This document shows positions 1 through 8,060 of a DNA stretch of 24,550 bases, in pieces (position 1 is the first letter of the stretch; every line of letters begins with the position of its first letter). The DNA comes from DASZYF01 sp035545535. Lineage in GTDB: Bacteria > Actinomycetota > Actinomycetes > Mycobacteriales > CAJCIY01. The position numbers were made by a program, and so were the translations under genes. The notes below the pieces were generated by a model. It was given only the letters and a program-made list of their open reading frames with translations. It did not search any database and had not been told where the DNA came from. The stretch is taken from positions 1 through 24,550 of the forward strand of contig DASZYF010000155.1 in the NCBI GenBank assembly GCA_035545535.1, written 5' to 3'.

Positions 1-294
1 GAGCCGGACGGGCCGCGCTCGCTCTACCTGGCCGCCCTCCGGGTGCGGCACCTCCAGCCCGGCGTCTTCCAGCGGGTGCTGCTCGTGGAGGGCGTGTTCG
101 CCCTCGCGGTCATCCTCGCGCTGGCCGACCTCGCCAGCCCGTGGCTCATCGCCGTGCTCCCCGCCGTCGTGGCCGTGCTGGTGAAGCTGCACGACCTGGT
201 CGAGGAGGGCATCGAGCGCGCCCGGGCCGGGACGCAGGACGGCCCCGGAGCGCGCTCCGGGGCCGGGGTGGTGCAGGGGCCGAGCGACTTCTAG
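1..294 (+). CDS. Partial membrane protein, C-terminal part (hypothetical)
   Basis: The reading frame is open from the first base and stops at TAG 292-294, so the start lies outside the window. About 97 residues are visible. They hold two hydrophobic stretches, one around VLLVEGVFALAVILALADL and one around WLIAVLPAVVAVLVKL, which look like two membrane helices. A charged segment (HDLVEEGIERAR) and a Gly-rich tail follow. I recognise no family, and the visible part is too short to propose a function. The gene converges on rpsT, with only 26 bases between the stops. A perfect 26-base palindrome lies inside its last codons. Codon use is like that of the neighbours. Confidence 0.6.
   Translation, partial: EPDGPRSLYLAALRVRHLQPGVFQRVLLVEGVFALAVILALADLASPWLIAVLPAVVAVLVKLHDLVEEGIERARAGTQDGPGARSGAGVVQGPSDF
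240..265. terminator. Perfect 26-base palindrome, probable bidirectional terminator
   Basis: Bases 240-252 are exactly the reverse complement of 253-265, centred on GCGC. It would fold into a GC-rich hairpin of about 11 base pairs. It lies in the last codons of the partial membrane gene and about 56 bases beyond the rpsT stop, so it could end transcription from both sides. No T-run follows, which is usual for high-GC actinobacteria. The terminator role is an inference. Confidence 0.4.
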
Positions 295-321
295 AGCATC
301 GACGCCCAGAGCATCGACGCC
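292..321. repeat. 15-base tandem duplication between convergent stop codons
   Basis: Bases 292-306 and 307-321 are two copies of a 15-base unit, (T/C)AGAGCATCGACGCC, differing only in the first base. A third partial copy, TAGAGCG, follows. The first copy contains the upstream gene's stop and the second ends in the rpsT stop codon. This looks like a recent slippage duplication. Confidence 0.8.
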
Positions 322-581
322 TAGAGCGCCGCGGCCTTCTTGGCGATGGCCGACTTGCGGTTGGCCGCCTGGTTCTTGTGGATGACGCCCTTGCTCACGG
401 CCTTGTCGAGCGCCCGCGAGGCGGCGCGCTCGAGCGCGAGCGCCTGGTCCTTGTCGCCCGCGTCCGCGGCTTCACGGAACTTGCGCACCGACGTCTTGAG
501 CGAGCTCTTGACCGCCTTGTTGCGCAGGCGGGCCTTCTCGTTCGTCTTGTTGCGCTTGATCTGGCTCTTGATGTTGGCCAT
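321..581 (-). CDS. rpsT: 30S ribosomal protein S20
   Basis: This 86-residue basic protein begins MANIKSQIKRNKTNEKARLRN and ends in an Ala/Lys-rich tail (KKAAAL). The size and N-terminal signature are those of bacterial S20, a primary 16S rRNA binder needed early in 30S assembly. The start is ATG at 579-581. The gene diverges from lepA across 141 bases, an arrangement common in actinobacteria. The S20 family is known for autogenous translational control, but I see no specific operator here. I am sure of the family. Confidence 0.97.
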   Translation of the reverse strand: MANIKSQIKRNKTNEKARLRNKAVKSSLKTSVRKFREAADAGDKDQALALERAASRALDKAVSKGVIHKNQAANRKSAIAKKAAAL

Positions 582-722
582 GCGAGTTCCGTCTGTCCGA
601 TCAGGTGGGGCGCCGGCTCGAGCGGGCCCGGGGAGCCTTCCAGCCGCGGGAGGTGTCCACGCAGCCCGTCAAGGCTAGCAGGAGCGGTCGGGAGCGCACC
701 GCGCACCTGGGAGACTCGACGC
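582..722. promoter_or_regulatory. rpsT-lepA divergent intergenic region
   Basis: These 141 bases must hold the promoters of both rpsT (minus) and lepA (plus). A TTGACG hexamer on the minus strand near 668-673 resembles a -35 box, but no clear -10 partner sits at the right distance. For lepA, a GGGAG Shine-Dalgarno lies at 709-713, nine bases before the ATG. No other structure stands out. Confidence 0.4.
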
Positions 723-2576
<1,854 letters not shown>

Positions 2577-2601
2577 CGCCGCATCCGGACCGACACTCCG
2601 G

Positions 2602-2608
2602 TATCAAT
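2602..2608 (+). promoter_or_regulatory. Possible -10 element (TATCAAT)
   Basis: TATCAAT is an unusually AT-rich heptamer in the 66-base gap after lepA, about 35 bases upstream of the next start. It resembles a sigma-70-type -10 box. I see no convincing -35 box. Confidence 0.3.
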
Positions 2609-2642
2609 GGGGCACTTGCCGCATGACCCCCGGAGGTTCCCC

Positions 2643-3521
2643 ATGAAGCTGCGCACCCGTCTCGGCCCTCGCGTGATCGCCGCGCTCGCCGTAGGCGCCG
2701 GGCTCGCCCTGTCCGTGCCCGCCGGGCAGGCCGCGCCGCGCGACGGCGCATCCGAGGTCTACGTCATCCGCAACGGCGGCACGCCCTGCGCCGCGCTGTC
2801 GAAGACGCTGCACGGCTCGATCATCGGGATGGACCACCGGCTCGTGAACGCGATGATCAGCATGGACATCCAGGACGCGACCGGGCGCGTGATCGACGGC
2901 AACGGCTGCGTCGGCTCCTCCGGCTACGGCCTGTCGGTGCACGTGAACTACTCGGTGCCGTCCAACGGAGCGGTGCCCGGCCGGTCCGAGGCCGACGGCG
3001 CGGTCACGCAGTGGTCGGTGACGCTCCCCTCGGACGCGGCGAAGGTCTACATCGAGGTCTACCCGCAGCGCCGCTCCAGCGACCCCAAGTACGGCGGCAC
3101 CGACAAGTCGCACTACGGGTTCGCCGAGCGGCCCGGCCTCAAGATCGGGGCGAGCGGCGCGACCGTGAAGCTCGCGCTGCCGGTGGCCAGCTGCTCGCTG
3201 CCGCACGGTGCCGGCACCCTGACCGGCCGCTTCCTCTCCGGTGGCCGCGTCGTGCGGGGCGTGCGCGTGAGCGCGTTCAGCGAGGCCACGCCGCCGTCGG
3301 ACCCGGTGGCATCGGGGCCGCTCGGCTTCGGCATCTGGAACGGCAGCGCGGGCCAGTACCGCATGCCGCTGCTGGCGTCCGGCTCCGGCAAGGGCCAGCC
3401 CTACACGTTGATCGCGCGCCTGGCCGACGGCCGTTCCAAGACCTTCGTCATGAAGGCCCGGGGCGTGGTCAAGACCGGCGTGAGGCCGTGCAAGGTCACG
3501 ACGTTCGACCTGAGCTTCTGA
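2643..3521 (+). CDS. Secreted four-cysteine protein of unknown function
   Basis: ATG 2643 is chosen over an in-frame GTG-type start at 2607. It has GGAGG at 2632-2636, six bases upstream, and it starts a textbook signal peptide: a basic MKLRTRLGPR segment, a hydrophobic core to about residue 25, then GQAA near residues 28-31 as a likely signal peptidase I site. The mature part of about 260 residues has four cysteines, in GTPCAAL, NGCVGS, VASCSLPH and VRPCKVT, which could form two disulfides. The C-terminal third (GRFLSGGRVVRGVRVSAF...GQYRMPLL...YTLIARLADG) resembles a carboxypeptidase-regulatory-like beta-sandwich repeat, but this is only an impression. No catalytic motif is seen, and I do not recognise a named family. 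Confidence 0.8.
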   Translation: MKLRTRLGPRVIAALAVGAGLALSVPAGQAAPRDGASEVYVIRNGGTPCAALSKTLHGSIIGMDHRLVNAMISMDIQDATGRVIDGNGCVGSSGYGLSVHVNYSVPSNGAVPGRSEADGAVTQWSVTLPSDAAKVYIEVYPQRRSSDPKYGGTDKSHYGFAERPGLKIGASGATVKLALPVASCSLPHGAGTLTGRFLSGGRVVRGVRVSAFSEATPPSDPVASGPLGFGIWNGSAGQYRMPLLASGSGKGQPYTLIARLADGRSKTFVMKARGVVKTGVRPCKVTTFDLSF

Positions 3522-3563
3522 CGCGCCGGTCCGCGCACACGTCCCCGAGCAGCACCGGCGTGG

Positions 3564-3598
3564 CCTGACCAGCGGGGGAGGGGACCCCGCCGGTCAGG
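3564..3598. terminator. Convergent hairpin terminator
   Basis: Bases 3564-3577 pair with 3585-3598 in 13 of 14 positions, with one A-C mismatch and a 7-base loop (GAGGGGA). The hairpin sits between two facing genes, 42 bases beyond the stop of the secreted protein. Its right arm contains the stop codon (3594-3596) of the minus-strand Rpf gene. No T-run is present. Confidence 0.65.
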
Positions 3599-4049
3599 CG
3601 TGCACGCGGGCGGCCTTGCGGCCGCAGGTGCCCCAGTCAGCCCAGCTGCCGCGGCGGTCGTGCAGGCGCGCGGCGGCGGCGTCCTGGACGGCGTTGGACG
3701 CGTGGTTCGGCATGCCCTTGTAGCCCAGGCTGTGCCAGGTGGACGGCAGGAACTGGTAGGCGCCGTAGTAGCCGTTGCCGGTGTTGATCGAGTAGCGGCC
3801 GCCCGACTCGCACATCCGCAGCGCCTGCAGCGCCTTGGACAGGGTCCGGACGCGGCTCCACTGGTGCGGCGTGACACCCGCGGGCGTCGACGACGAGTGA
3901 GCGGCGGCGGGCTTCGAGCTCGACGAGCTCGACGTGCCGGACGACGGGGTGGCGGCCGAGGCCGCCGGGGCGGTCACGATCGACAGGCCGAGCAGAGCCG
4001 GCACGGCCGTGCTGAGCACAGCCGTGCTGACGCCATGGAGGGCACGCAC
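3594..4049 (-). CDS. Rpf-type transglycosylase, secreted peptidoglycan hydrolase (first copy)
   Basis: This 151-residue protein has a signal peptide (to about residue 32, ending APAASAA), a Ser/Ala-rich linker, then a C-terminal resuscitation-promoting-factor fold. The fold shows MCESGGRYSINTGNGYYGAYQF, with the catalytic Glu in CESGG, and a closing WADWGTC whose cysteine would pair with that of CESGG. Rpf enzymes cleave peptidoglycan and help dormant cells or spores regrow. The start is GTG 4047-4049, with GGGAG at 4057-4061 seven bases upstream. An out-of-frame ATG nearby was rejected. The leader is a ydaO-type c-di-AMP riboswitch, so expression should respond to that second messenger. A close relative lies at 11809-12303. 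Confidence 0.9.
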   Translation of the reverse strand: MRALHGVSTAVLSTAVPALLGLSIVTAPAASAATPSSGTSSSSSSKPAAAHSSSTPAGVTPHQWSRVRTLSKALQALRMCESGGRYSINTGNGYYGAYQFLPSTWHSLGYKGMPNHASNAVQDAAAARLHDRRGSWADWGTCGRKAARVHA

Positions 4050-4059
4050 GCAGGGACTC

Positions 4060-4248
4060 CCGGACGCCTGCGAGGTGAGCTGTCGGGTTCGGACGCGGGA
4101 AAGGTCGCCCGGCCGGCTCGCGCCGGCTTCACCCCTAGGACCGCCTCCCGTCGTGCTGACCGGGTCGAGATGCGGCCCGCCTGTGGTTCCCCCACTCCCG
4201 TCCTTGGGGTCGTACGCCGCGCGGCCGGGGACGGGATTGGGCGTCCGG
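4060..4248 (-). ncRNA. ydaO-type c-di-AMP riboswitch, leader of the first Rpf gene
   Basis: Read on the minus strand, the leader holds the conserved ydaO blocks in order: GGACGCCCAATCCCGTCC at the 5' end, GGGGGAACCACA, CTAGGGGTGAAGCC, and the 3' block CCGAACCCGACAGCTCACC. The closing P1 helix is a perfect 9-base-pair pairing of 4240-4248 with 4060-4068. A 29-base stretch (4064-4092) is identical to the leader at 12318-12346. This riboswitch class binds cyclic di-AMP, and in actinobacteria it commonly controls Rpf genes. P1 overlaps the first two bases of the Shine-Dalgarno. Confidence 0.9.
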
Positions 4249-4260
4249 CCGAGCAGGGCC

Positions 4261-4289
4261 CCACGGGTGCGGAGCCGTGGCGGACGCTA
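4261..4289 (-). promoter_or_regulatory. Putative promoter -10 (TAGCGT) and 5' hairpin of the first Rpf leader
   Basis: The minus strand reads TAGCGT at 4289-4284, fitting the actinobacterial TANNNT -10 pattern. The same hexamer stands at the same place upstream of the second Rpf leader. Just downstream, 4261-4266 and 4275-4280 form an inverted repeat (CCACGG/CCGTGG). A weak -35 candidate (TTGATC) lies 19 bases upstream. The transcription start is inferred near 4277. Confidence 0.45.
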
Positions 4290-4319
4290 GCAGCCCCCGT
4301 GCACAAGTGATCAAGAGCT

Positions 4320-4339
4320 GTGTGACGGCGATTTCACAC
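4320..4339. promoter_or_regulatory. GTGTGA-N8-TCACAC inverted repeat upstream of the first Rpf promoter
   Basis: The arms 4320-4325 and 4334-4339 are perfect reverse complements separated by 8 bases. The half-sites match those of CRP/GlxR operators, but the spacing is two bases too long for the standard TGTGA-N6-TCACA. It overlaps the stop codon of the MFS gene. It may be a degenerate CRP-type site or a weak terminator of the MFS gene. Confidence 0.3.
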
Positions 4340-5647
4340 CGCGGCGACCTCGAGCCCCACTGGTCCCACAGGCCTCACCCGTCCCACGGCCTGGACGAAG
4401 AGCGCGGCGACCACGGCGAGGCCGCCGGCGACCGCGAACGCGAGGGTGTAGCTGCCCTCCGCGCCCCGGACCGCACCGGCCGCCCAGGCGGCGACGGCCG
4501 CGCCGAGCTGGTGGCTGGCGAAGACCCAGCCGAACACCACGCCGGCCCGTTCCGGGCCGAACGCCCGGGCGCACAGCGCCACCGTGGGCGGCACGGTGGC
4601 GACCCAGTCGAGCCCGTAGAACAGCGCGAACGGCAGCAGGCCCGCGTGGTGGCCCTGGCCGAGCGCGCTCGGTAGCAGGATCAGCGAGAGGCCGCGCAGG
4701 CCGTAGTACCAGAACAGCAGGCGCCGCGGCTCGATCCGGTCGGTCAGCCAGCCGCTGGCCATCGTCCCGGCCACGTCGAACACACCCATGAGCGCGAGCA
4801 GGCCCGCCGCGGTGGTCTCCGGGATGCCGTGGTCGACGCAGGCCGGGATGAGGTGGGTGCCGATGAGGCCGTTCGTGGTGGCTCCGCAGATCGCGAACGA
4901 GCCCGCGAGCAGCCAGAAGTCCTTGCTCCGCACCGCGATCCGCAGGCCGTCGAACGCCGCGGCGATGGGGTTGCCAGCCGCCCCCGCAGGCGCGTCGTCC
5001 TCCGTGGCGCCGTAGGCGCGCAGGCCGATGTCCTCCGGGCGGTCGCGCATGAGGAGGGCCACGAGCGGCCACACGAGCAGCGCTCCTCCGGCGACCGCGA
5101 TGGAGGCCGACCGCCAGCCGTGCTCCTTCACCAGCCAGGCGAGCAGCGGCAGGAACGCGAGCTGCCCCGTGGCGCTCGCCGCCGTGAGCGTGCCGGTGAC
5201 CAGGCCGCGCCGCGCGACGAACCATCGTGTGGCGACCGTTGCCGCCAGCACCGTCGCCATGCAGCCCGTGCCGGTCCCGACCACCACGCCCCAGAGCAGG
5301 TAGAGCTGCCAGGGCGCGTTGATGCGCGCAGTCAGCGCCGATCCGGCCGCGACGAGCATCAGAGCGATGAGCACCACGCGCCGGATGCCGAACCGCTGCA
5401 TCAGCGCGGCGGCGAACGGCCCGGCCAGGCCGAAGAGCACGAGGTTGATCGAGACGGCCACGCCGATCGTCGCCCGGCTCCAGCCGAACTGGTCCTGCAG
5501 CGGCACGATGAGCACGCCGGGCGCGGAGCGGAAGCCGCTGGCGCCCATGAGCGTCACGAAGGTCACGGCGGCGACGATCCAGGCGTAGTGGCGGCCGACC
5601 TTGGCCGGTGCGGCCGGGTCGGTCGCCGGTGCTGTCACACCGTCCAT
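4334..5647 (-). CDS. Major facilitator superfamily transporter (OFA/monocarboxylate-like)
   Basis: This 437-residue hydrophobic protein has about 12 predicted membrane helices. The first helix pair contains APGVLIVPLQDQFGWSRATI, a signature common in oxalate/formate-antiporter and monocarboxylate-type MFS carriers. Motif-A-like loops occur twice: ALMQRFGIRRVV after helix 2 and SGWLTDRIEPRRLLF after helix 8. The family moves small solutes, often organic anions, in symport or antiport. The substrate cannot be read from the sequence. The frame is open 20 codons upstream, but ATG 5645-5647 gives a short cytoplasmic N-terminus before helix 1. No strong Shine-Dalgarno is seen. The gene diverges from the FAR operon and lies upstream of the first Rpf gene on the same strand, with the riboswitch leader between them. 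Confidence 0.85.
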   Translation of the reverse strand: MDGVTAPATDPAAPAKVGRHYAWIVAAVTFVTLMGASGFRSAPGVLIVPLQDQFGWSRATIGVAVSINLVLFGLAGPFAAALMQRFGIRRVVLIALMLVAAGSALTARINAPWQLYLLWGVVVGTGTGCMATVLAATVATRWFVARRGLVTGTLTAASATGQLAFLPLLAWLVKEHGWRSASIAVAGGALLVWPLVALLMRDRPEDIGLRAYGATEDDAPAGAAGNPIAAAFDGLRIAVRSKDFWLLAGSFAICGATTNGLIGTHLIPACVDHGIPETTAAGLLALMGVFDVAGTMASGWLTDRIEPRRLLFWYYGLRGLSLILLPSALGQGHHAGLLPFALFYGLDWVATVPPTVALCARAFGPERAGVVFGWVFASHQLGAAVAAWAAGAVRGAEGSYTLAFAVAGGLAVVAALFVQAVGRVRPVGPVGLEVAAV

Positions 5648-5741
5648 CACACCGGAGAAGGTCCGCGGAAGTCGATCACATTCCCGGGCGGCCCCGAGAT
5701 GTGGCAAGACCGCTGGCCGAAAGGGCGTGCGCGGCAGCGAT

Positions 5742-5747
5742 TAGCGT
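5742..5747 (+). promoter_or_regulatory. Putative -10 (TAGCGT) for the lipid operon, suggesting a leaderless mRNA
   Basis: TAGCGT ends eight bases before GTG 5756, the chosen start of the FAR-HAD gene. Transcription beginning about 7-8 bases after this box would start at or next to the GTG, giving a leaderless message. The same hexamer is the proposed -10 of both Rpf genes. There is no Shine-Dalgarno before the GTG. No -35 box is recognisable. Confidence 0.4.
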
Positions 5748-5755
5748 CACGTCTC

Positions 5756-8056
5756 GTGGGCATCCGCAGCGGCCTCGCGAACAAACGGCTGCTGCTCACC
5801 GGCACCACCGGCTTCGTCGGGGAGGCCCTGCTCGAGCGGATCCTCTCCGAGCTCCCGGACACCCGGGTCGTGCTGGTCGTGCGCCCGCAGGGCAGGAAGA
5901 GCGCCCGTGCGCGCGTCGAGGAGCAGCTCCGCACGAAGAGCGCGTTCGCCGGGCTGCGCACGCGGCTCGGTGACGACGCGCTCGTCGCCCTCCTCGACTC
6001 GCACGTGGACGTCATCGAGGGCGACCTCGGTGCGCCGCTGCCCGCGCTGCCGTCCGACCTCGACGTCGTCATCCACTGCGCCGGCGAGGTCACGTTCGAC
6101 ATGGCCATCGACGAGGCGTTCCGCGCGAACCTCCTCGGCGCGCAGAGCCTGCTCGACGCCGTGCGCGCCTCCGGGTCGACACCGCACTGGCTGCACGTCT
6201 CCACCGCGTACGTCGCCGGCCTGACGTCGGGCTGGGTGCCGGAGGCGCGGCACGCACACGAGGTCGACTGGCGGGCGGAGTGCGCCGCAGGCCTCGCGCT
6301 GCGCGACCGCGTCGATCTCGACAGCCGCGTGCCCGGCGTGCTCGGGCCGCTGCTCGACGAGGCGCGCGCGGCACAGGGCCGGGCCGGTTCGAAGGGCGTC
6401 GCCGACGAGGCCGAGCGGCTGCGCAAGCGGTGGGTGCACAAGCGCCTGGTCGAAGCCGGCTTGCAGCGCGCTCAGAGCCTCGGCTGGACCGACGCCTACA
6501 CGTTCACCAAGGCGCTCACGGAGCGCATGACCGAAGAGCTCTGCGCCGACTGGGGCGTGCCGCTCACCGTCGTGCGCCCGACCATCGTCGAGAGCGCGCT
6601 CACCACGCCGCACCCCGGCTGGATCGAGGGCTTCAAGGTCGCCGAGCCGATCATCCTGGCCTACGGGCGCGGTCAGCTGCCCGACTTCCCGGCCGCGCCG
6701 GACACGGCGATGGACATCGTCCCCGTCGACATCCTCGTCGCGGCGATGCTCGCGGCCGCGGCGACGCCCCCCGCCGTCGACGCGCCCGCGTACTACCAGG
6801 TGGGGTCGAGCGCGCGGAACCCCCTGCGGTTCCTTCAGCTGTACACGAGCGTGCGCCACTACTTCCAGCAGCACCCCATGCCCAAGCGCGAGCGCGGCAC
6901 CGCGGGCGTGCCCACGTGGCAGTTCGCGAGCGAAGCGTCGATCGAACGCAAGCTGCAGCTCGCCGAGCGCGGGCAGCGGTGGGCCGAGAAGGCCGTCGGT
7001 GCGCTGCCGCAGAGCGACCGGTCGCGGTCGTTGGTCAACAAGGTCGACGCGCAGGCCAGCGGGCTGCGCCAGGTGCGCAAGCTCGCCGACCTCTACCGCG
7101 CGTACACGCAGGCCGAGGTCGTCTACACCGACGACAACGTCGTCGCGCTGCTGCGGTCGCTCCCGGAAGCCGAGCAGCGCGACTTCCCGTTCGACGTCGC
7201 CGTCATCGACTGGCACCACTACCTCACCGAGCTGCACTGCCCGGCGGTGACGGCCGGCCTTCGGTGGCTCGATGCGATCCCGATGCCGGCGCCGAAGCCG
7301 CTGCCCGAGCTCGCCGCCCGCCCGGCCGCGACCGACGACGGTCAGGTCATCGCCGCGTTCGACCTCGACGGCACGCTCGTGAAGAGCACGGTGGTCGAGG
7401 CCTACCTCTGGACGCGCCTGGCGGATCTCGGGGGCCGCGACCGGGTGCGCGAGGTCGGAGCGGTGCTCGCGTCGCTGCCCGGCTGGATCAGGTCCGACCG
7501 CGTGAACCGCAGCGCGCTGCTGCGCTCCCTCTACCTGCGGTACGCAGGCGCCGACCTGCTCGAGCTCGAGCGGCTCGTGGACGACGACATCGCGGGTGTG
7601 GTCCTGCAACGCGTCAGCGCCGCGGCACTGCGGCGCGTCCGCGAGCACCGGGCGGCCGGTCACCGCACCGTGCTCGTCACCGGAGCGCTCGACGTGCTCA
7701 CCCGTCCGCTCGCGCCGTTGTTCGACGAGATCGCCGCAGTGCATCTGATCACCGATGCGCACGGGATCGCGACGGGTCGGCTCGCGGAGCCGCCGCTCGT
7801 CGGCGAGGCGCGTGGTGCGTGGCTGCGTCGGCGCGCGGGCGTCGCGGGCTGGGACCTCTCCGCGTCCTACGCGTACGCCGACAGCCACTCCGACCTGCCG
7901 ATGCTGCGGGCGGTCGGCCATCCGGTCGCGGTGAACCCCGACGCCGACCTGCTGCGCATCGCGAAGCGGGGCAGCTGGCCGGTCGAGACGTGGCCGGTGT
8001 CGAAGGCCATCCCGGCGATCCAGCTGCCCGAACGCACTGCATCGGTGTGGGGGTGA
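5756..8056 (+). CDS. Fatty acyl-CoA reductase fused to a HAD-IB phosphatase
   Basis: The 766-residue protein carries two enzymes. Residues about 8-400 form an extended short-chain reductase of the FAR/male-sterility family: TGTTGFVG at 15-22 binds NAD(P)H, VSTAYVAG follows, and Y248-TFT-K252 is the catalytic YxxxK in the FAR-typical YTFTKA setting. A FAR-type C-terminal region follows. Residues about 532-760 are a HAD phosphatase with DLDGT (nucleophile D536, acid D538), VLVTGA (motif II) and YADSHSD (motif IV, near D709), placing it in the SerB-like IB class. FARs reduce acyl-CoA to aldehyde or alcohol; the HAD substrate is unknown. GTG 5756 is preferred because a -10 box lies just upstream; ATG 5699 is the alternative. 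It is the first gene of a four-gene operon. Confidence 0.85.
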   Translation: MGIRSGLANKRLLLTGTTGFVGEALLERILSELPDTRVVLVVRPQGRKSARARVEEQLRTKSAFAGLRTRLGDDALVALLDSHVDVIEGDLGAPLPALPSDLDVVIHCAGEVTFDMAIDEAFRANLLGAQSLLDAVRASGSTPHWLHVSTAYVAGLTSGWVPEARHAHEVDWRAECAAGLALRDRVDLDSRVPGVLGPLLDEARAAQGRAGSKGVADEAERLRKRWVHKRLVEAGLQRAQSLGWTDAYTFTKALTERMTEELCADWGVPLTVVRPTIVESALTTPHPGWIEGFKVAEPIILAYGRGQLPDFPAAPDTAMDIVPVDILVAAMLAAAATPPAVDAPAYYQVGSSARNPLRFLQLYTSVRHYFQQHPMPKRERGTAGVPTWQFASEASIERKLQLAERGQRWAEKAVGALPQSDRSRSLVNKVDAQASGLRQVRKLADLYRAYTQAEVVYTDDNVVALLRSLPEAEQRDFPFDVAVIDWHHYLTELHCPAVTAGLRWLDAIPMPAPKPLPELAARPAATDDGQVIAAFDLDGTLVKSTVVEAYLWTRLADLGGRDRVREVGAVLASLPGWIRSDRVNRSALLRSLYLRYAGADLLELERLVDDDIAGVVLQRVSAAALRRVREHRAAGHRTVLVTGALDVLTRPLAPLFDEIAAVHLITDAHGIATGRLAEPPLVGEARGAWLRRRAGVAGWDLSASYAYADSHSDLPMLRAVGHPVAVNPDADLLRIAKRGSWPVETWPVSKAIPAIQLPERTASVWG

Positions 8057-8060
8057 TCGC

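Noticed and set aside
240..265. Palindrome as an integration or attachment site
   Set aside because: There is no integrase, second copy or mobile gene nearby. A terminator explains it better.
141..722. Long in-frame extension upstream of lepA
   Set aside because: It would run antisense to rpsT and gives an Arg/Gly-rich sequence with no similarity to LepA. ATG 723 has a ribosome site and gives the normal length.
2585..2601. CCGGA/TCCGG repeat after lepA as a terminator
   Set aside because: Only five base pairs, expected by chance in GC-rich DNA.
4829..5755. N-terminal extension of the FAR-HAD frame
   Set aside because: It is antisense to the MFS gene and Arg/Glu/His-rich, as expected for the shadow of a high-GC membrane protein gene.
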